From contig NZ_JAENGP010000005.1 of NCBI RefSeq assembly GCF_016595155.1, positions 62,001-126,000 on the forward strand: 64,000 nt of DNA. The letters are read 5' to 3'. The notes beneath the pieces were generated by a model that saw nothing but the letters and a program-made list of their open reading frames with translations, was not told the DNA's origin and searched no databases. The position numbers and the translations under genes were made by a program. Position 1 is the stretch's first letter; every line of letters starts with the position of its first letter. This DNA comes from Advenella mandrilli. Lineage in GTDB: Bacteria > Pseudomonadota > Gammaproteobacteria > Burkholderiales > Burkholderiaceae_B. Shown in pieces: positions 63,664 through 64,000 of the stretch.

Positions 63664-64000
63664 TCAGTTTTCAAAAAGGTTGGAAAGGGCCTTGGCCGTA
63701 CTGCGGACATCGGCTTGTTCAAACAGGCCCGAAATAACGGATATGCTGTCTGCACCGGCCTGGATGACGCGTTGGGCATTGTGGATGTCTATGCCGCCAA
63801 TACCGACCAGGGCGGGGCGGGGCGACTGCTTTCCCAACAGCTGTCTGGCAGCAGGAAAAAGATCAAGGGATGCTTTTTCGGCATCGGGTTTGACCTGTGA
63901 AGTAAACAGCGCGCCAAAGGCAATGTAGTCCAGGTCTTGTGCGATGGCCTGTTGGGCTTTATCCAGTTCATTGTAGCAGGACACCCCAATCAGTAAGGGA
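63664..64000 (-). CDS. thiE: Thiamine-phosphate synthase (C-terminal part, runs off the right edge)
   Basis: About 112 C-terminal residues of ThiE, which joins HMP-PP and thiazole phosphate into thiamine phosphate. Seen are [32 protein letters not shown] and [12 protein letters not shown], the TIM-barrel features that bind the phosphates. The frame is open to the last base of the window. A GTG at 63984 is not the start, because the family sequence continues upstream. Confidence 0.92.
   Translation of the reverse strand, partial: PLLIGVSCYNELDKAQQAIAQDLDYIAFGALFTSQVKPDAEKASLDLFPAARQLLGKQSPRPALVGIGGIDIHNAQRVIQAGADSISVISGLFEQADVRSTAKALSNLFEN

Overview
The window looks like chromosomal core genome of a betaproteobacterium of the order Burkholderiales, most probably family Alcaligenaceae. 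The basis is gene content and order: gatCAB divergent from mreBCD-mrdA-rodA, a DUF3460 gene directly before scpA, an EpsC-type serine acetyltransferase, a MutT/TenI fusion next to a DUF815 ATPase, coaE-zapD, and rplU-rpmA-obgE-proB. The genus cannot be fixed from sequence alone. Nearly all large genes are intact. The exceptions are the first (xthA) and last (thiE), which are cut by the window edges. No tRNA, rRNA, prophage, transposase or CRISPR array was recognised.

Layout. 0-3.3 kb: partial xthA, a DMT-family permease, a LigB-type extradiol dioxygenase and pyrE. 3.3-9.1 kb: a heterotetrameric sarcosine oxidase operon (soxBDAG) bracketed by two copies of a complex palindromic repeat; a (TTG)23 microsatellite lies just after soxG. 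9.2-12.5 kb: gatB, gatA and gatC on the minus strand. 12.7-18.5 kb: the rod-shape cluster mreB-mreC-mreD-mrdA-rodA, convergent with mutY, followed by ftsX and ftsE. 21.2-24.3 kb: a polar amino-acid ABC importer (two permeases and an ATPase) with no binding protein beside it. 24.3-28.2 kb: DUF3460, scpA, panC, an orphan LuxR-type DNA-binding protein, coaE and zapD. 28.3-37.2 kb: a four-gene RND efflux system of MdtABC type with its own outer-membrane channel. 37.3-41.3 kb: cysE, the MutT/TenI fusion, the DUF815 ATPase and ispB. 41.4-46.9 kb: a C45-family hydrolase, glnHPQ and ilvD. 47.2-52.8 kb: ppc and a NitT/TauT-type ABC importer. 53-56.4 kb: thiC under a TPP riboswitch, and cysG. 56.6-64 kb: proB, obgE, rpmA-rplU, a DUF1853 gene, argJ, hemL and partial thiE.

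How the genes work together. Several blocks are cell-envelope and division machinery (mreBCD/mrdA/rodA, ftsEX, zapD, ispB for the quinone side chain). Others serve chromosome segregation and repair (scpA, mutY, xthA, a Nudix hydrolase), aminoacyl-tRNA correction (gatCAB), cofactor synthesis (thiC, thiE, panC, coaE, cysG, hemL) and amino-acid synthesis (argJ, proB, ilvD, cysE). The sarcosine oxidase is the clearest accessory function; it feeds one-carbon units from methylated glycine to tetrahydrofolate.

Non-coding signals. The most informative one is the thiC leader: a good promoter, then a TPP riboswitch, then a short hairpin that pairs with the Shine-Dalgarno sequence. The most unusual structure is the modular palindromic repeat family found on both sides of the sox operon, with a solo arm after ilvD and a weaker relative after cysE. 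No clearly undescribed system was found; the candidates worth testing are listed as findings.
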